Assembly (NCBI GenBank): GCA_017642885.1
Contig: JAEPOM010000002.1
Coordinates: 124,001-188,000, forward strand
Direction of reading: 5' to 3'
Origin: Henriciella sp.
GTDB taxonomy: Bacteria > Pseudomonadota > Alphaproteobacteria > Caulobacterales > Hyphomonadaceae
Length of the DNA: 64,000 bases
In this document: one piece after another, positions 16,219-25,570 of the stretch
Layout: each line of letters opens with the position of its first letter
Numbering within the stretch: the stretch's first letter is position 1
Translations under genes and position numbers: made by a program
The notes under the pieces: model-generated
Seen by the model: only the letters and a program-made list of their open reading frames with translations
Told to the model about the DNA's origin: nothing
The model's database searches: none

Positions 16219-17658
16219 ATGTTTGACGCGCTGACAGACCGCCTCGGCGGGGTATTTGACGGACTACTCGGGCGCGGTGCGCTGTCGGAGAAAGACGTAG
16301 CGGCTGCGCTGCGCGAAATCCGCGTAGCATTGCTCGAAGCCGACGTCGCCCTGCCGGTCGTCAAAGAGTTCATTGCGTCGATCAAGGACAAAGCCGTCGG
16401 TGAAGACGTCATCCGCTCGGTCAAACCCGGCCAGCAAGTCGTCAAGATCGTTCATGACGGCCTCGTTGACCTGCTTGGTGGCGAAGATGCCGAAACAGGC
16501 CTGCGCGTCGACAACCCGCCAGCCGTCGTGATGATGGCTGGTCTGCAAGGCTCAGGTAAGACCACCACCACCGGCAAGCTCGCCAAGCGCCTTGCCGAGC
16601 GTGACAAGAAGAAAGTCCTGCTCGCCTCGCTCGATACGCGCCGCCCGGCGGCGATGGAGCAGCTCGCAATCCTCGCTGACCAATGCAATGAGAATGTCTC
16701 TGCGCTGCCCATCATCAAGGACCAGAGCCCAGCCGAGATTGCACGCCGCGCTCTGCAAGCGGCGAAACTGGGCGGCTATGATGTCGTCTTCCTCGATACA
16801 GCGGGCCGGACGTCCATCGATGAACAGATGATGGCCGAGGCGAGCGAGATCGCCAAGATTGCCAATCCGAATGAAACTCTGTTGGTCGCCGACTCTCTGA
16901 CCGGTCAGGATGCGGTCGAGACGGCAAAGCGCTTCCATGAGCGCCTGCCGCTCACCGGTCTGATTCTGACCCGGATGGACGGCGATGGCCGCGGCGGTGC
17001 AGCCCTGTCTATGCGCGCGGTCACAGGCCTTCCCATCAAGTTCCTCGGCACCGGCGAAAAGCTCGACGGTCTCGATGCCTTTGACGCCAAGCGTCTCGCC
17101 GGCCGTATCCTTGGTCAGGGCGACATTGTCTCGCTGGTGGAAAAAGCCGGTGACCAGATGGACGCCGACAAAGCTGAGAAGATGGCCAAGAAGATGGCCA
17201 AGGGTCAGTTCGATCTGGACGACCTCGCTCAGCAGCTTCAACAGATGCAGAAAATGGGCGGCCTTGGCGGAATTATGGGGCTTCTCCCCGGCGCCAAGAA
17301 AGCCAAACAGGCGCTCGACGCCTCGGGCATGGATGACAAAGTGATTTTGCGCCAGGCCGCGATCATCTCCTCCATGACCAAGAAAGAGCGGTCCAAGCCT
17401 GCTTTGCTCAATGCTTCACGCCGCAAGCGCATCGCCGCTGGCGCCGGGGTCACCGTGCAGGACGTGAACCGCGTTCTGAAAATGCACAAGCAGATGGCCG
17501 GCATGATGAAGAAAATGTCCAAAGGCGGCATGAAGGGCATGATGAACATGATGGGTCAGGCTGGGGTATCGCCATCTGACCTCGCCAAGATGGGCGGCGG
17601 CGCGGCAATGCCGGGCGGCGTGCCGAACATTCCTGGACTAACAGGGGGTAAGAAATGA
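16219..17658 (+). CDS. ffh: Signal recognition particle protein Ffh (SRP54)
   Basis: A 479-residue protein with N domain (1-90), GTPase G domain (G1 'GLQGSGKTT' at 108-116, then 'DTAGRTSIDE', 'TRMDGDGRGGAALS' and 'FLGTGEKLDGL'), and a methionine-rich M domain (about 320-479) that binds SRP RNA and signal peptides. It targets nascent inner-membrane proteins to FtsY and SecYEG. Its stop overlaps the chorismate mutase start by 4 bp, and rpsP follows, the usual alphaproteobacterial order. The SRP RNA gene is not in the window. Confidence 0.97.
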   Translation: MFDALTDRLGGVFDGLLGRGALSEKDVAAALREIRVALLEADVALPVVKEFIASIKDKAVGEDVIRSVKPGQQVVKIVHDGLVDLLGGEDAETGLRVDNPPAVVMMAGLQGSGKTTTTGKLAKRLAERDKKKVLLASLDTRRPAAMEQLAILADQCNENVSALPIIKDQSPAEIARRALQAAKLGGYDVVFLDTAGRTSIDEQMMAEASEIAKIANPNETLLVADSLTGQDAVETAKRFHERLPLTGLILTRMDGDGRGGAALSMRAVTGLPIKFLGTGEKLDGLDAFDAKRLAGRILGQGDIVSLVEKAGDQMDADKAEKMAKKMAKGQFDLDDLAQQLQQMQKMGGLGGIMGLLPGAKKAKQALDASGMDDKVILRQAAIISSMTKKERSKPALLNASRRKRIAAGAGVTVQDVNRVLKMHKQMAGMMKKMSKGGMKGMMNMMGQAGVSPSDLAKMGGGAAMPGGVPNIPGLTGGKK

Positions 17659-17969
17659 CCTCTCCTCAAGACCAACTCGATAAATATCGTGCCAGCATCG
17701 ATAATCTCGATGCCATCCTGCTGCACACACTCGCCGAGCGATTCAAAGTCACACAGGCTGTCGGCCGACTGAAAGCCGAGAACGACATGCCGCCGTCTGA
17801 CAAAGCGCGGGAGGCGCGCCAGATCGAACGCCTGCGTAAGCTCGCAGAAGACAGCAATCTTGATCCTGTCTTTGCCGAAAAATTTCTGAATTTCATCGTC
17901 GCGGAAGTCATCCGCCACCACGAAAAACTAAGGGGTTCTGCCCCGAACCCCGAGACGCCGAACACTTAG
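17655..17969 (+). CDS. Chorismate mutase, AroQ type
   Basis: A 104-residue all-helical protein: 'LDKYRASIDNLDAILLHTLAERFKVTQAVGRLKAENDMPPSDKAREARQ' carries the Arg and Lys residues of the AroQ active site. It converts chorismate to prephenate for Phe and Tyr synthesis. Size and lack of a signal peptide indicate a cytoplasmic monofunctional enzyme. Sandwiched between ffh (4-bp overlap) and rpsP (9-bp gap), a linkage seen across alphaproteobacteria. Confidence 0.9.
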   Translation: MTSPQDQLDKYRASIDNLDAILLHTLAERFKVTQAVGRLKAENDMPPSDKAREARQIERLRKLAEDSNLDPVFAEKFLNFIVAEVIRHHEKLRGSAPNPETPNT

Positions 17970-17978
17970 GAGTACACC

Positions 17979-18509
17979 ATGGCCCTCAAAATCAGACTCG
18001 CTCGAGGCGGGTCAAAAAAACGTCCATTCTACAGCGTTGTCGTAGCTGACAGCCGCATGCCGCGCGATGGTCGTTTCATCGAAAAAATTGGCACCTATGA
18101 TCCACGTCTGCCGAAAGACAGCGAAAGCCGCGTGCAGATCGATGGTCAGAAAGCCGCTGACTGGATCAAGAAAGGCGCCAAGCCAACTGATCGCGTCGCC
18201 CGCTTCCTGAACAAAATCACGCTCGAAGGCGAGAAAGCCCCAGTCTATGGCTGGACCGCTAGCAACAACCCGCAAAAGGGTGAGCCAGGCGCAAAAGCCA
18301 AAGAGCGCATCGAAGAGAAGGCTGATAAAGAAGCCGCTCGCAAGGAAGCTGAGAAAGAAGCGAAAGCTGCTGCCAAAGCTGAAAAAGAAGCTGCGAAAGA
18401 AGCCGCCAAGGCTGAAGCCGAAGCTGCTGCGGAGGCGCCAGCCGAAGAAGCCGCTGCCGAAGAGGCTCCTGCTGAAGAAGCTGCAGCGGAAGAAGAGAAG
18501 TCCGAATAG
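17979..18509 (+). CDS. rpsP: 30S ribosomal protein S16 with long A/E/K tail
   Basis: Residues 1-85 are standard S16 ('[26 protein letters not shown]', '[16 protein letters not shown]'). The remaining 90 residues are a low-complexity Ala/Glu/Lys tail, probably a charged helix, doubling the usual 80-90-residue length. Tailed S16 proteins are known in alphaproteobacteria, but this is a long one. It ends the ffh operon: a strong terminator follows, and rimM, trmD and rplS, the usual followers, are absent here. Confidence 0.96.
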   Translation: MALKIRLARGGSKKRPFYSVVVADSRMPRDGRFIEKIGTYDPRLPKDSESRVQIDGQKAADWIKKGAKPTDRVARFLNKITLEGEKAPVYGWTASNNPQKGEPGAKAKERIEEKADKEAARKEAEKEAKAAAKAEKEAAKEAAKAEAEAAAEAPAEEAAAEEAPAEEAAAEEEKSE

Positions 18510-18537
18510 GCTTCGTCTTTATACCAGACCAAGTAAG

Positions 18538-18567
18538 AGCCCGGGCGAGATCGCTCGGGCTTTTTTT
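18538..18567 (+). terminator. Rho-independent terminator after rpsP
   Basis: AGCCCGGGCG and CGCTCGGGCT form a 10-bp stem (one G-U) around an AGAT loop and run directly into seven Ts. It closes the ffh-chorismate mutase-rpsP operon. Confidence 0.92.
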
Positions 18568-18579
18568 GTGCCTTTCCCT

Positions 18580-19077
18580 CTAATACGGGTCGTTCAAAAA
18601 GTCCGCGAAGGCGTCGATTGCTTTCAGATCTTCGCGCAACCGGTCCTGCTCGGACGGCGACACCAGATTGTTCAGTATGGGCTGCGTCAGGATCAGGTGC
18701 CGAACCACTTTGGTCGCGACGGGCATCCCGCGCGCGAGCGTGTCTGCACTGACATACCAGGTCACGCCCCGCGGATGCATGAAAGCGTTTCGCGCCTCAA
18801 CCAGTCGCTCAAACTCATGGCGCGCCGCCGCGCTGAACGGCAGCGTGAACGGAGCGGGCAAGCGATCTTTAGAGGCCGCACGCAGCAATAGCTCGGTGCC
18901 GCCGGCCTGCGCAGGGATCGTGTCTCCTGCAGCACGAAGCGAAATGACCGCGGCCTGCTGCGCCATCAAAACGCCGCCTGCAACCACCCATGGATCGTAC
19001 ACCTCTTCGGTCACGCAAAGGCCGAAGCGCGATAGTGTGAACCCAACTGTGTCAAGCAACTGCGCTTCTGGCGTCAT
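18580..19077 (-). CDS. Hypothetical protein with HEPN-like RNxxxH motif
   Basis: A 165-residue, mostly helical protein of no family I can name. The segment 'FERLVEARNAFMHPRG' fits the R-N-x3-H motif of HEPN domains, many of which are RNases in toxin and defence systems. 'LLDTVGFTLSRFGLCVTEE' and 'LREDLKAIDAFADFL' would be flanking helices. Start ATG 19077 overlaps the M28 peptidase stop by 4 bp, so the two are co-translated, which argues against a classic toxin pair. HEPN assignment is a motif-level inference. Confidence 0.7.
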   Translation of the reverse strand: MTPEAQLLDTVGFTLSRFGLCVTEEVYDPWVVAGGVLMAQQAAVISLRAAGDTIPAQAGGTELLLRAASKDRLPAPFTLPFSAAARHEFERLVEARNAFMHPRGVTWYVSADTLARGMPVATKVVRHLILTQPILNNLVSPSEQDRLREDLKAIDAFADFLNDPY

Positions 19078-20495
19078 TCGGTACCCGTCGAGCCCGGCTC
19101 CGGCTGCTTGCGAAAATCCCAACCCGTATCTGCCGCGATGTAGGCAAAGGCCGCGTATACAGCGACGTTCTGGCGGAACTCCTCCGGGTCGATCTTGTCG
19201 AACGTATCATCCGGCGTGTGGTGGTAGTCGAAATAGTCGATTCCGTTCTGACCGGGGGTCACCACAGGCACGCCGCTGCGCGCGAGAATGCCGATGTCCG
19301 GTCCGCCAAAGGCTCGGTTGTCATCCGGTGTCACACCGAGCGGCATGAGCACGCGCTGGAGTGTCCTTGCGTATGGCAGTGCTGCCTCGCCAAAACGAGT
19401 CTGGAAGCGCCAGATCGGACCGGCGCCAAAGTCACTTTCGGAGGCGAGTACATGCTTATCGAGATTGTCGCCATGCTCGCGTGCATAGGCTGTCGCGCCA
19501 AACAGGCCGACTTCTTCAGCGCCGTATAACACCACGCGGATCGTCCGGCGGGGACGCTCAGGAAGGTCTGCGATCAGCTTGGCTGCGCCAACGACGATAC
19601 CGCAACCCGCGCCATCATCGAGGGCACCAGTCCCCAGATCCCAGCTGTCCAGATGGCATCCAAGCAGGATGATTTCATCCTTCAGATCTGTGCCGGTCAC
19701 CTCTGCAATCACATTGCCAGAAGGGGCATTGGTCTTGATTTCAGTCTGGATGTTCACCGAGACCGTGACAGGTCCACGCGCCAGCAAGCGTGTCAGCTGG
19801 TCTGCATCCGGACCAGAGATCGCCGCGGCCGGTCCTGCCCCCTCGGCGCCATCGCGCGCCATGATGCCCGTGTGTGGCATTCGGTGAGGCTGTGTCCCGA
19901 CCGACCGGATTAGACAGGCAAGCGCGCCCTTGTCAGACGCAGCCTGGGCGCATCCGCTACGTTTGCGCACGCCCATGCCGTAACCGGATCCATCCATCGT
20001 CGCGATGGTTTCTTCGTCGATGAAGACAATCTTGCCATCGACTTTGGAAATCGGGGCGGCCTGTAAGTCGGCCAGACTTTCGAACCGAACAACCTCGCCA
20101 GCAACACCGTTTGTGGGGGTCGCAGCCGATCCGCCCAATGCCGTAGCGACCAAAGATTGCGGGGCTGGCGACAACACGGCCACCGACTCTGATTTGCGAG
20201 ACCAGAACGGGATTTCAAAGGCTTCAATGCGAACCTCATCAAAGCCAAGCTCGGTCAACTCCGTCACAGACCAGTCACGGGCGCGCGCTTCAGATTCGGA
20301 GCCCGCGAGGCGCTGTCCGACTTCGGTCGTCAGATCTTCGACGAATTTGAGTCCGATCGCATCACTGCTCGCTTGTTCGATCAGCAATTGAGCCGTCGCC
20401 TCAATTTTCGGGTCAAGCTCAGCCGCTTCTTGCGCAGCTGCACCGCTCGTAAGCAACACGGTGGCCAGGACCGCAGACCCCAAGGGCTTAAACAT
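19074..20495 (-). CDS. Secreted M28 family zinc aminopeptidase
   Basis: A 473-residue protein with an N-terminal signal peptide ('MFKPLGSAVLATVLLTSGAAAQ'). A protease-associated-type region (about 120-250) precedes the M28 catalytic core: 'HLDSWDLGTGALDDGAGCG' supplies His and Asp zinc ligands and 'YGAEEVGLFGA' the Glu pair, with a late 'DYHHTPDDTFDKID' His. Layout resembles carboxypeptidase Q/aminopeptidase S. Probably periplasmic, trimming peptides. Co-translated with the downstream HEPN-like gene. Confidence 0.92.
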   Translation of the reverse strand: MFKPLGSAVLATVLLTSGAAAQEAAELDPKIEATAQLLIEQASSDAIGLKFVEDLTTEVGQRLAGSESEARARDWSVTELTELGFDEVRIEAFEIPFWSRKSESVAVLSPAPQSLVATALGGSAATPTNGVAGEVVRFESLADLQAAPISKVDGKIVFIDEETIATMDGSGYGMGVRKRSGCAQAASDKGALACLIRSVGTQPHRMPHTGIMARDGAEGAGPAAAISGPDADQLTRLLARGPVTVSVNIQTEIKTNAPSGNVIAEVTGTDLKDEIILLGCHLDSWDLGTGALDDGAGCGIVVGAAKLIADLPERPRRTIRVVLYGAEEVGLFGATAYAREHGDNLDKHVLASESDFGAGPIWRFQTRFGEAALPYARTLQRVLMPLGVTPDDNRAFGGPDIGILARSGVPVVTPGQNGIDYFDYHHTPDDTFDKIDPEEFRQNVAVYAAFAYIAADTGWDFRKQPEPGSTGTE

Positions 20496-20570
20496 GGTAA
20501 ATCTCTCCCATCGCAGACGGGAGAGACTAGTTGTATTTGTAACAGGGTCCAGAGTTAATAGCGCCTAATC

Positions 20571-21161
20571 TCAGGCTGCGATGGCCTCGATCTCGGCTGC
20601 CGCTGCGCTGACCTTTTCTTCGCCTGTCGCCATCAGCTGATCCGCCGCGATGATTGTCACATCATGGACGCCGAGGAAGCCGAGCACGTGCCGAATATAT
20701 GGCGTCGCGAAATCGATCTCGGAGCCAGACGCCGTGCCGCCAGATGCGATCACAACATAAGCGCGCTTGCCTTCCAGCAGACCTACGGGCCCGGTATCAG
20801 TATATTTGAACGTCTTGCGCGCGCGGGCGACAAGATCGATCCAGGCTTTGAAAGTTGCTGGAACCCCAAAATTGTAGATCGGAACGCCCAGAACCAGTGT
20901 GTCCGCGGTTTCTAGCTCCGTGATTAACTCATCAGACAAAGCCAGCGTCTCGCGCTGCGCGGGTGTTCGAGCGTCTTCGGGCGTAAAGTTCGCACCGACC
21001 CATGCCTCGGACAGGAGTGGCAACGGCGATGCGCCTATGTCTCGCGAAATGACAGTTGTGGTCCCGTCCGACAGGTGACTGACCAGACGCTGGCTAAGAT
21101 CACGCGTGACCGACCCGTCCGTCCGGGCAGATGCGTTTAGATGAAAAAGTGTGCGGGCCAT
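20571..21161 (-). CDS. azoR: FMN-dependent NADH-azoreductase
   Basis: A 196-residue flavodoxin-fold reductase: 'LFHLNASARTDGSVTRDLSQRL' binds FMN phosphate and 'ADTLVLGVPIYNFGVPATFKAWIDLVAR' is the family core. It reduces azo compounds and quinones by two electrons, protecting against electrophilic quinones. ATG 21161 was chosen because a GGAGG lies just upstream; a longer frame from 21224 adds residues unlike the family. It stands alone between the peptidase and the redoxin. Confidence 0.92.
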   Translation of the reverse strand: MARTLFHLNASARTDGSVTRDLSQRLVSHLSDGTTTVISRDIGASPLPLLSEAWVGANFTPEDARTPAQRETLALSDELITELETADTLVLGVPIYNFGVPATFKAWIDLVARARKTFKYTDTGPVGLLEGKRAYVVIASGGTASGSEIDFATPYIRHVLGFLGVHDVTIIAADQLMATGEEKVSAAAAEIEAIAA

Positions 21162-21257
21162 TGATGCCTCCATTCTTGCAACGCATGCCAGATGGAGCTG
21201 AGACCCGCACGCGAACAGGTGCACGCTTTGACAAACACTTATGCCAAATCTGAATAG

Positions 21258-21851
21258 TTACGGCGCGGCGGGAGCGTCCTGATTGATCACATCCACCAGT
21301 GCCGGAATGCTGTCGGTCGCCGGGCGGTCCTGATAGCGGTCTTCTTTCTGGACACCAGCAACTTCGCCATCCGCCTTGATGTAAATGATGGCAGGATTGG
21401 GTATGCCATCAAACCGGCTTCCGGCGGGCACATCCGTGTTGCGCAGGCCAAATGCGTCGATCATGGCTGAGTCAGTGTCGGACAAGAATGAGTAGGTAAG
21501 CGCGTGTTCTGACTGAAATTCTGCCAGGATTTCCGGGCTATCATACGTGATCAGGTTCATCGACCAGCCAACTTCGGCGAGCTCTGCAGTCACTGTTTCC
21601 AGTTCCAATGCCTGCGCTTTACAGTACGGGCACCAGTCGAGTGAGCGGCTGAAAACGATCACGGCTCCATTTTCACCGGTAATTGCAGCCAAATCGACTG
21701 CGTCTCCCGAAGCGGTTACGGCAGCAAAGGCCGGAGCCATTGTGCCAGCTTCAACGCAGATCATGGACGTTGTCCCGTCCTCGGTTTCTTCCGCCATGGC
21801 AGCGGCGCCGGATAGAATGAAAGCGGATGCTGTGAGCAGTGTGCGGATCAT
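21258..21851 (-). CDS. Periplasmic redoxin/AhpC-TSA family protein
   Basis: A 197-residue protein with a signal peptide ('MIRTLLTASAFILSGAAAMA') and a redoxin domain. The active site is 'SLDWCPYCKAQALELE', a CPYC motif more like a thiol-disulfide exchange protein than a one-Cys peroxiredoxin. 'GIPNPAIIYIKADGEV' is the conserved cis-proline region. Likely reduces or oxidises exported substrates; peroxidase activity is possible. Stand-alone gene. Confidence 0.85.
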   Translation of the reverse strand: MIRTLLTASAFILSGAAAMAEETEDGTTSMICVEAGTMAPAFAAVTASGDAVDLAAITGENGAVIVFSRSLDWCPYCKAQALELETVTAELAEVGWSMNLITYDSPEILAEFQSEHALTYSFLSDTDSAMIDAFGLRNTDVPAGSRFDGIPNPAIIYIKADGEVAGVQKEDRYQDRPATDSIPALVDVINQDAPAAP

Positions 21852-22006
21852 AATACCTCTCCTTGATTGACCATCATAGCGGGTGCTTAACGGCCCTGCC
21901 TCCCCCTGAACAGAGGCTTCACGGCTCTGTGAAGCAGGTGTTATCCTGAAGGACTTTAACCGACTGATTTAACTGAACTCTCATCAGTTTATGAGACACT
22001 CAGACA

Positions 22007-23158
22007 ATGGGGCGTCAGTTTTCTTTATATCTGGATGTGTTGCGTCTGCTGGGCGCCGTCATGGTGCTCCTGGCCCATTGGGCATTTCCGAGATTTACAG
22101 GCACCGATCATAGCTGGATGCGCCAGCACGATCTTGGCGGCGATGGCGTTGTGATTTTCTTCGTCCTGTCCGGCCTGCTTATCGCGTTCACCGCGGAGCG
22201 CCGACAAGCGGAAGGCCCGAAACTGTTCGCCGCCGACCGGCTGTCACGCCTATGGAGTGTGGCGCTGCCCATCCTGTTGTTTGGCATTTTCCTGGATTGG
22301 GTTGGACAAGCGCAGGATCCGGATCTGTACGCAATTTCAGGCTATCAGGGCGAATGGTCTGTCCTCGATCTGATCACCGGGGCCACGTTCACCAACCAGC
22401 TCTGGTTCACTGACATTTCGCCGGGGGCAAACTCTCCGTATTGGTCGCTCGGATATGAAGCCTGGTATTACGCAATATTCGCCGGTTTCTTTTTCGCGCC
22501 GCGCCGCCTTCGCTGGTATATTGCCGGTGGGTTGGCGCTCATTGCGGGGCCGAAAATCCTCTTGCTCGCGCCAAGCTGGCTTATGGGCGTCTGGTTGTGG
22601 TCATCCATCAAATCCGGGCGACTGGCTGAGCTAAATCAACGCACGGCGATGGTCCTCACCGTGGCTCCGCTGCTCATCTATCTGATGGCGCACGCCAATC
22701 TCTGGCACGTGCGTTTGAGTGGCCTGACTTATGACCTGCTGGGCGAGGCCTGGTATCTGCAACTCGGCGCATCCGACTCTTTCGTCTGGGCCGCAATCCT
22801 CGGCCTGCTGGTCACAGCGCACCTCGCAGGCGTGGTAGCTTTGCTGCAGGGTCGTGCAGATATACCTGCGCTTGAGGGCAAATCCGCTGCGCTGATCCGC
22901 TGGCTCGCCGGGGGATCGTTTGCGCTTTACTTGGTCCATTATCCGGTTCTGAACTTGCTCGGCGCGCTCTTGCCGGGTGAGGTCCTCGATCTCTGGCGGC
23001 AGCTCGCGATTTTGAGCGGCGCGGTGATCGTATCCTATATTTTCGCCGAACTAACAGAGCGGCGACGCCCTGCTTTGCGCGCGTGGCTGCGACGTCTCGC
23101 CCAGAACGAAAAACGCCGCCGCAAGGATGCGACGGCGCTTTCAAATGCTTCGAGCTAG
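22007..23158 (+). CDS. Acyltransferase 3 family membrane protein (OafA/YrhL-like)
   Basis: A 383-residue polytopic protein with about ten hydrophobic segments. 'YLDVLRLLGAVMVLLAHWAFPRF' has the conserved Arg and His of AT3 enzymes, and 'DGVVIFFVLSGLLIAFT' the F-F-x-L-S-G-hallmark. Such proteins O-acylate surface polysaccharides, lipids or antibiotics. The C-terminal tail is very basic (about 'RRLAQNEKRRRKD'). No polysaccharide cluster is adjacent. The stop lies 3 bp from that of convergent mdh. Confidence 0.88.
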   Translation: MGRQFSLYLDVLRLLGAVMVLLAHWAFPRFTGTDHSWMRQHDLGGDGVVIFFVLSGLLIAFTAERRQAEGPKLFAADRLSRLWSVALPILLFGIFLDWVGQAQDPDLYAISGYQGEWSVLDLITGATFTNQLWFTDISPGANSPYWSLGYEAWYYAIFAGFFFAPRRLRWYIAGGLALIAGPKILLLAPSWLMGVWLWSSIKSGRLAELNQRTAMVLTVAPLLIYLMAHANLWHVRLSGLTYDLLGEAWYLQLGASDSFVWAAILGLLVTAHLAGVVALLQGRADIPALEGKSAALIRWLAGGSFALYLVHYPVLNLLGALLPGEVLDLWRQLAILSGAVIVSYIFAELTERRRPALRAWLRRLAQNEKRRRKDATALSNASS

Positions 23159-23161
23159 GGT

Positions 23162-24142
<981 letters not shown>

Positions 24143-24197
24143 TTAGAAGTATCTGGCGCTTCCCCTAGCCGAGCCAGAAGCCGCGCGCAATGTAACC

Positions 24198-24716
24198 ATG
24201 GTCGCAGGCGGTAAATTTGGGCTGGATTTGGTGGGCGAACTCAGCCAGACAGACCTGATGGTACCCCGCGCTCCGAACTCTCCAGTCCCATTGGATATTT
24301 GTCACCTGGCCAAGGCTATCGAAGCAGTCGGCGATCGGTGGACTTTGCTTATCCTGCGTAGCTCGCTTTTTGGTGTCCGTCGATTTGATGACTATCAAAA
24401 AGAGCTGGGAATTCCGCGGACAGTCTTGTCCGGCCGCCTGTCCAAGCTCGTCGCAGCGGGCGTGATGGCGAAACAGTCCTACAAAGAAGATGGAAAACGC
24501 GCTCGGCCCGAATACGTGCTCACCGATGCCGGCGAAGCCTTGCGCCCCGTGCTGATGGCCCTGACCCAATGGGGCGATGATTGGCTAAGCGAGGGAGCAG
24601 CACCACCGATTAGCTTTACGCATTCAAAAAGCCGACAAAACGTACGGTCTGCCTTTGTTGATGAAGATGGACGAGAAACCAAGATGAGCGAGATGCGGAT
24701 CTCGCTGCGGCGCTAG
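24198..24716 (+). CDS. HxlR family transcriptional regulator
   Basis: A 172-residue protein with the HxlR winged helix: 'CHLAKAIEAVGDRWTLLILRSSLFGVRRFDDYQKELGIPRTVLSGRLSKLV', with the family's near-invariant early Cys and 'GDRWTLLIL'. The C-terminal 50 residues are non-homologous. HxlR proteins often respond to reactive carbonyls, disulfide stress or quinones. It is divergent from mdh (73-bp gap) and convergent with rcdA, sharing a CTAG that supplies both stop codons. Confidence 0.92.
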   Translation: MVAGGKFGLDLVGELSQTDLMVPRAPNSPVPLDICHLAKAIEAVGDRWTLLILRSSLFGVRRFDDYQKELGIPRTVLSGRLSKLVAAGVMAKQSYKEDGKRARPEYVLTDAGEALRPVLMALTQWGDDWLSEGAAPPISFTHSKSRQNVRSAFVDEDGRETKMSEMRISLRR

Positions 24717-25258
24717 CGGATTTTACCCCAGACCCGCAATGGATCGAACGCCCCTGTTTCGGCGGCTTTCTGAAGCTGTGCCAATTGCTCTCCGACAGGG
24801 CTGGAACTGTCCATAACGCCGCCGCCATAGATCGCCGCATCAAGGCGGCAAATCCGCTCGAACAGGTTTTCCGAGCGTTCAACCAGGTCTAGGAAAACGT
24901 CCGGCAAGCCGCGCCCACGTTGGGCGCTGGCATCGAGAGCGGGGTCTTCACGGCTGATCCGATATTTGGCCTGCGTGGCGTCTTCAGTGCGCATGTCGCC
25001 GTCACGCACCGCCTTCTGCATAACCAGCCAGCTTGCGGCCTGCATAAGCCGCGTCGTCAGTTCCATGCTCCACGCTGCGTAGGTCAGCCCGGCCTCGCGC
25101 GGCAGGCTGGAGGACAATTTGCGACCCGGACCGTCCAAATAAGATGCTGTCTCTTCAACCAGCGCCATGCCGTCGACAAACACTTTTTCGAAGACTTTTC
25201 CTTCGGTGAAGGACAGGTCAGCAAAAGGGGTTGCTGGGGTTTTCGACTGTTCAACCAT
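24713..25258 (-). CDS. rcdA: RcdA, regulator of CtrA degradation (DUF1465)
   Basis: A 181-residue helical protein with the DUF1465 pattern: 'GMALVEETASYLDGPGRKLSSSLPREAGLTYAAWSMELTTRLMQAASWLVMQKAVRDGDM' and 'LVERSENLFERICRLDAAIYGG'. In Caulobacter RcdA is a three-helix adaptor that helps PopA and CpdR deliver CtrA to ClpXP at the cell pole. Its presence implies a CtrA-controlled cell cycle in this organism. The DUF1192 gene lies just upstream on the same strand. Confidence 0.88.
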   Translation of the reverse strand: MVEQSKTPATPFADLSFTEGKVFEKVFVDGMALVEETASYLDGPGRKLSSSLPREAGLTYAAWSMELTTRLMQAASWLVMQKAVRDGDMRTEDATQAKYRISREDPALDASAQRGRGLPDVFLDLVERSENLFERICRLDAAIYGGGVMDSSSPVGEQLAQLQKAAETGAFDPLRVWGKIR

Positions 25259-25324
25259 GGATATTGCTGCTTCCGGAATAGACAGAATTCGGGCGATTTT
25301 ACCTCTGAGCTTCCTTAGAAGACC

Positions 25325-25501
25325 TTAATCGGAGTCGCCAAAAAGCGCATCAGCTGCAGATTTATGCGATTGCTTCTTGTTAAGCTGGACTTCGCACGCC
25401 GCGATTTCGGCTTTCAGATCATCTATTCGTTCTTGCAATTCCTCGACCGACAAGCGCTCAAGATCGAGTTTCTTTTCGGGGATCGGGTCATCTTCGAACA
25501 T
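25325..25501 (-). CDS. DUF1192 small coiled-coil protein
   Basis: A 58-residue acidic protein: 'MFEDDPIPEKKLDLERLSVEELQERIDDLKAEIAACEVQLNKKQSHKSAADALFGDSD' in pieces matches DUF1192, with a heptad-like helix 'LSVEELQERIDDLKAEI'. Start ATG 25501 was preferred to an upstream frame to 25570, since family members begin with M-F-[DE]-[DE]. It is divergent from the quinone reductase gene (69-bp gap), a conserved alphaproteobacterial arrangement. Function unknown. Confidence 0.82.
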   Translation of the reverse strand: MFEDDPIPEKKLDLERLSVEELQERIDDLKAEIAACEVQLNKKQSHKSAADALFGDSD

Positions 25502-25570
25502 GGCTGGTGTTTCCCATTTGGATGCGCTGGCACTATGTGGGGAAGAAGACAGAAATTTCAGGAGAGTCAA

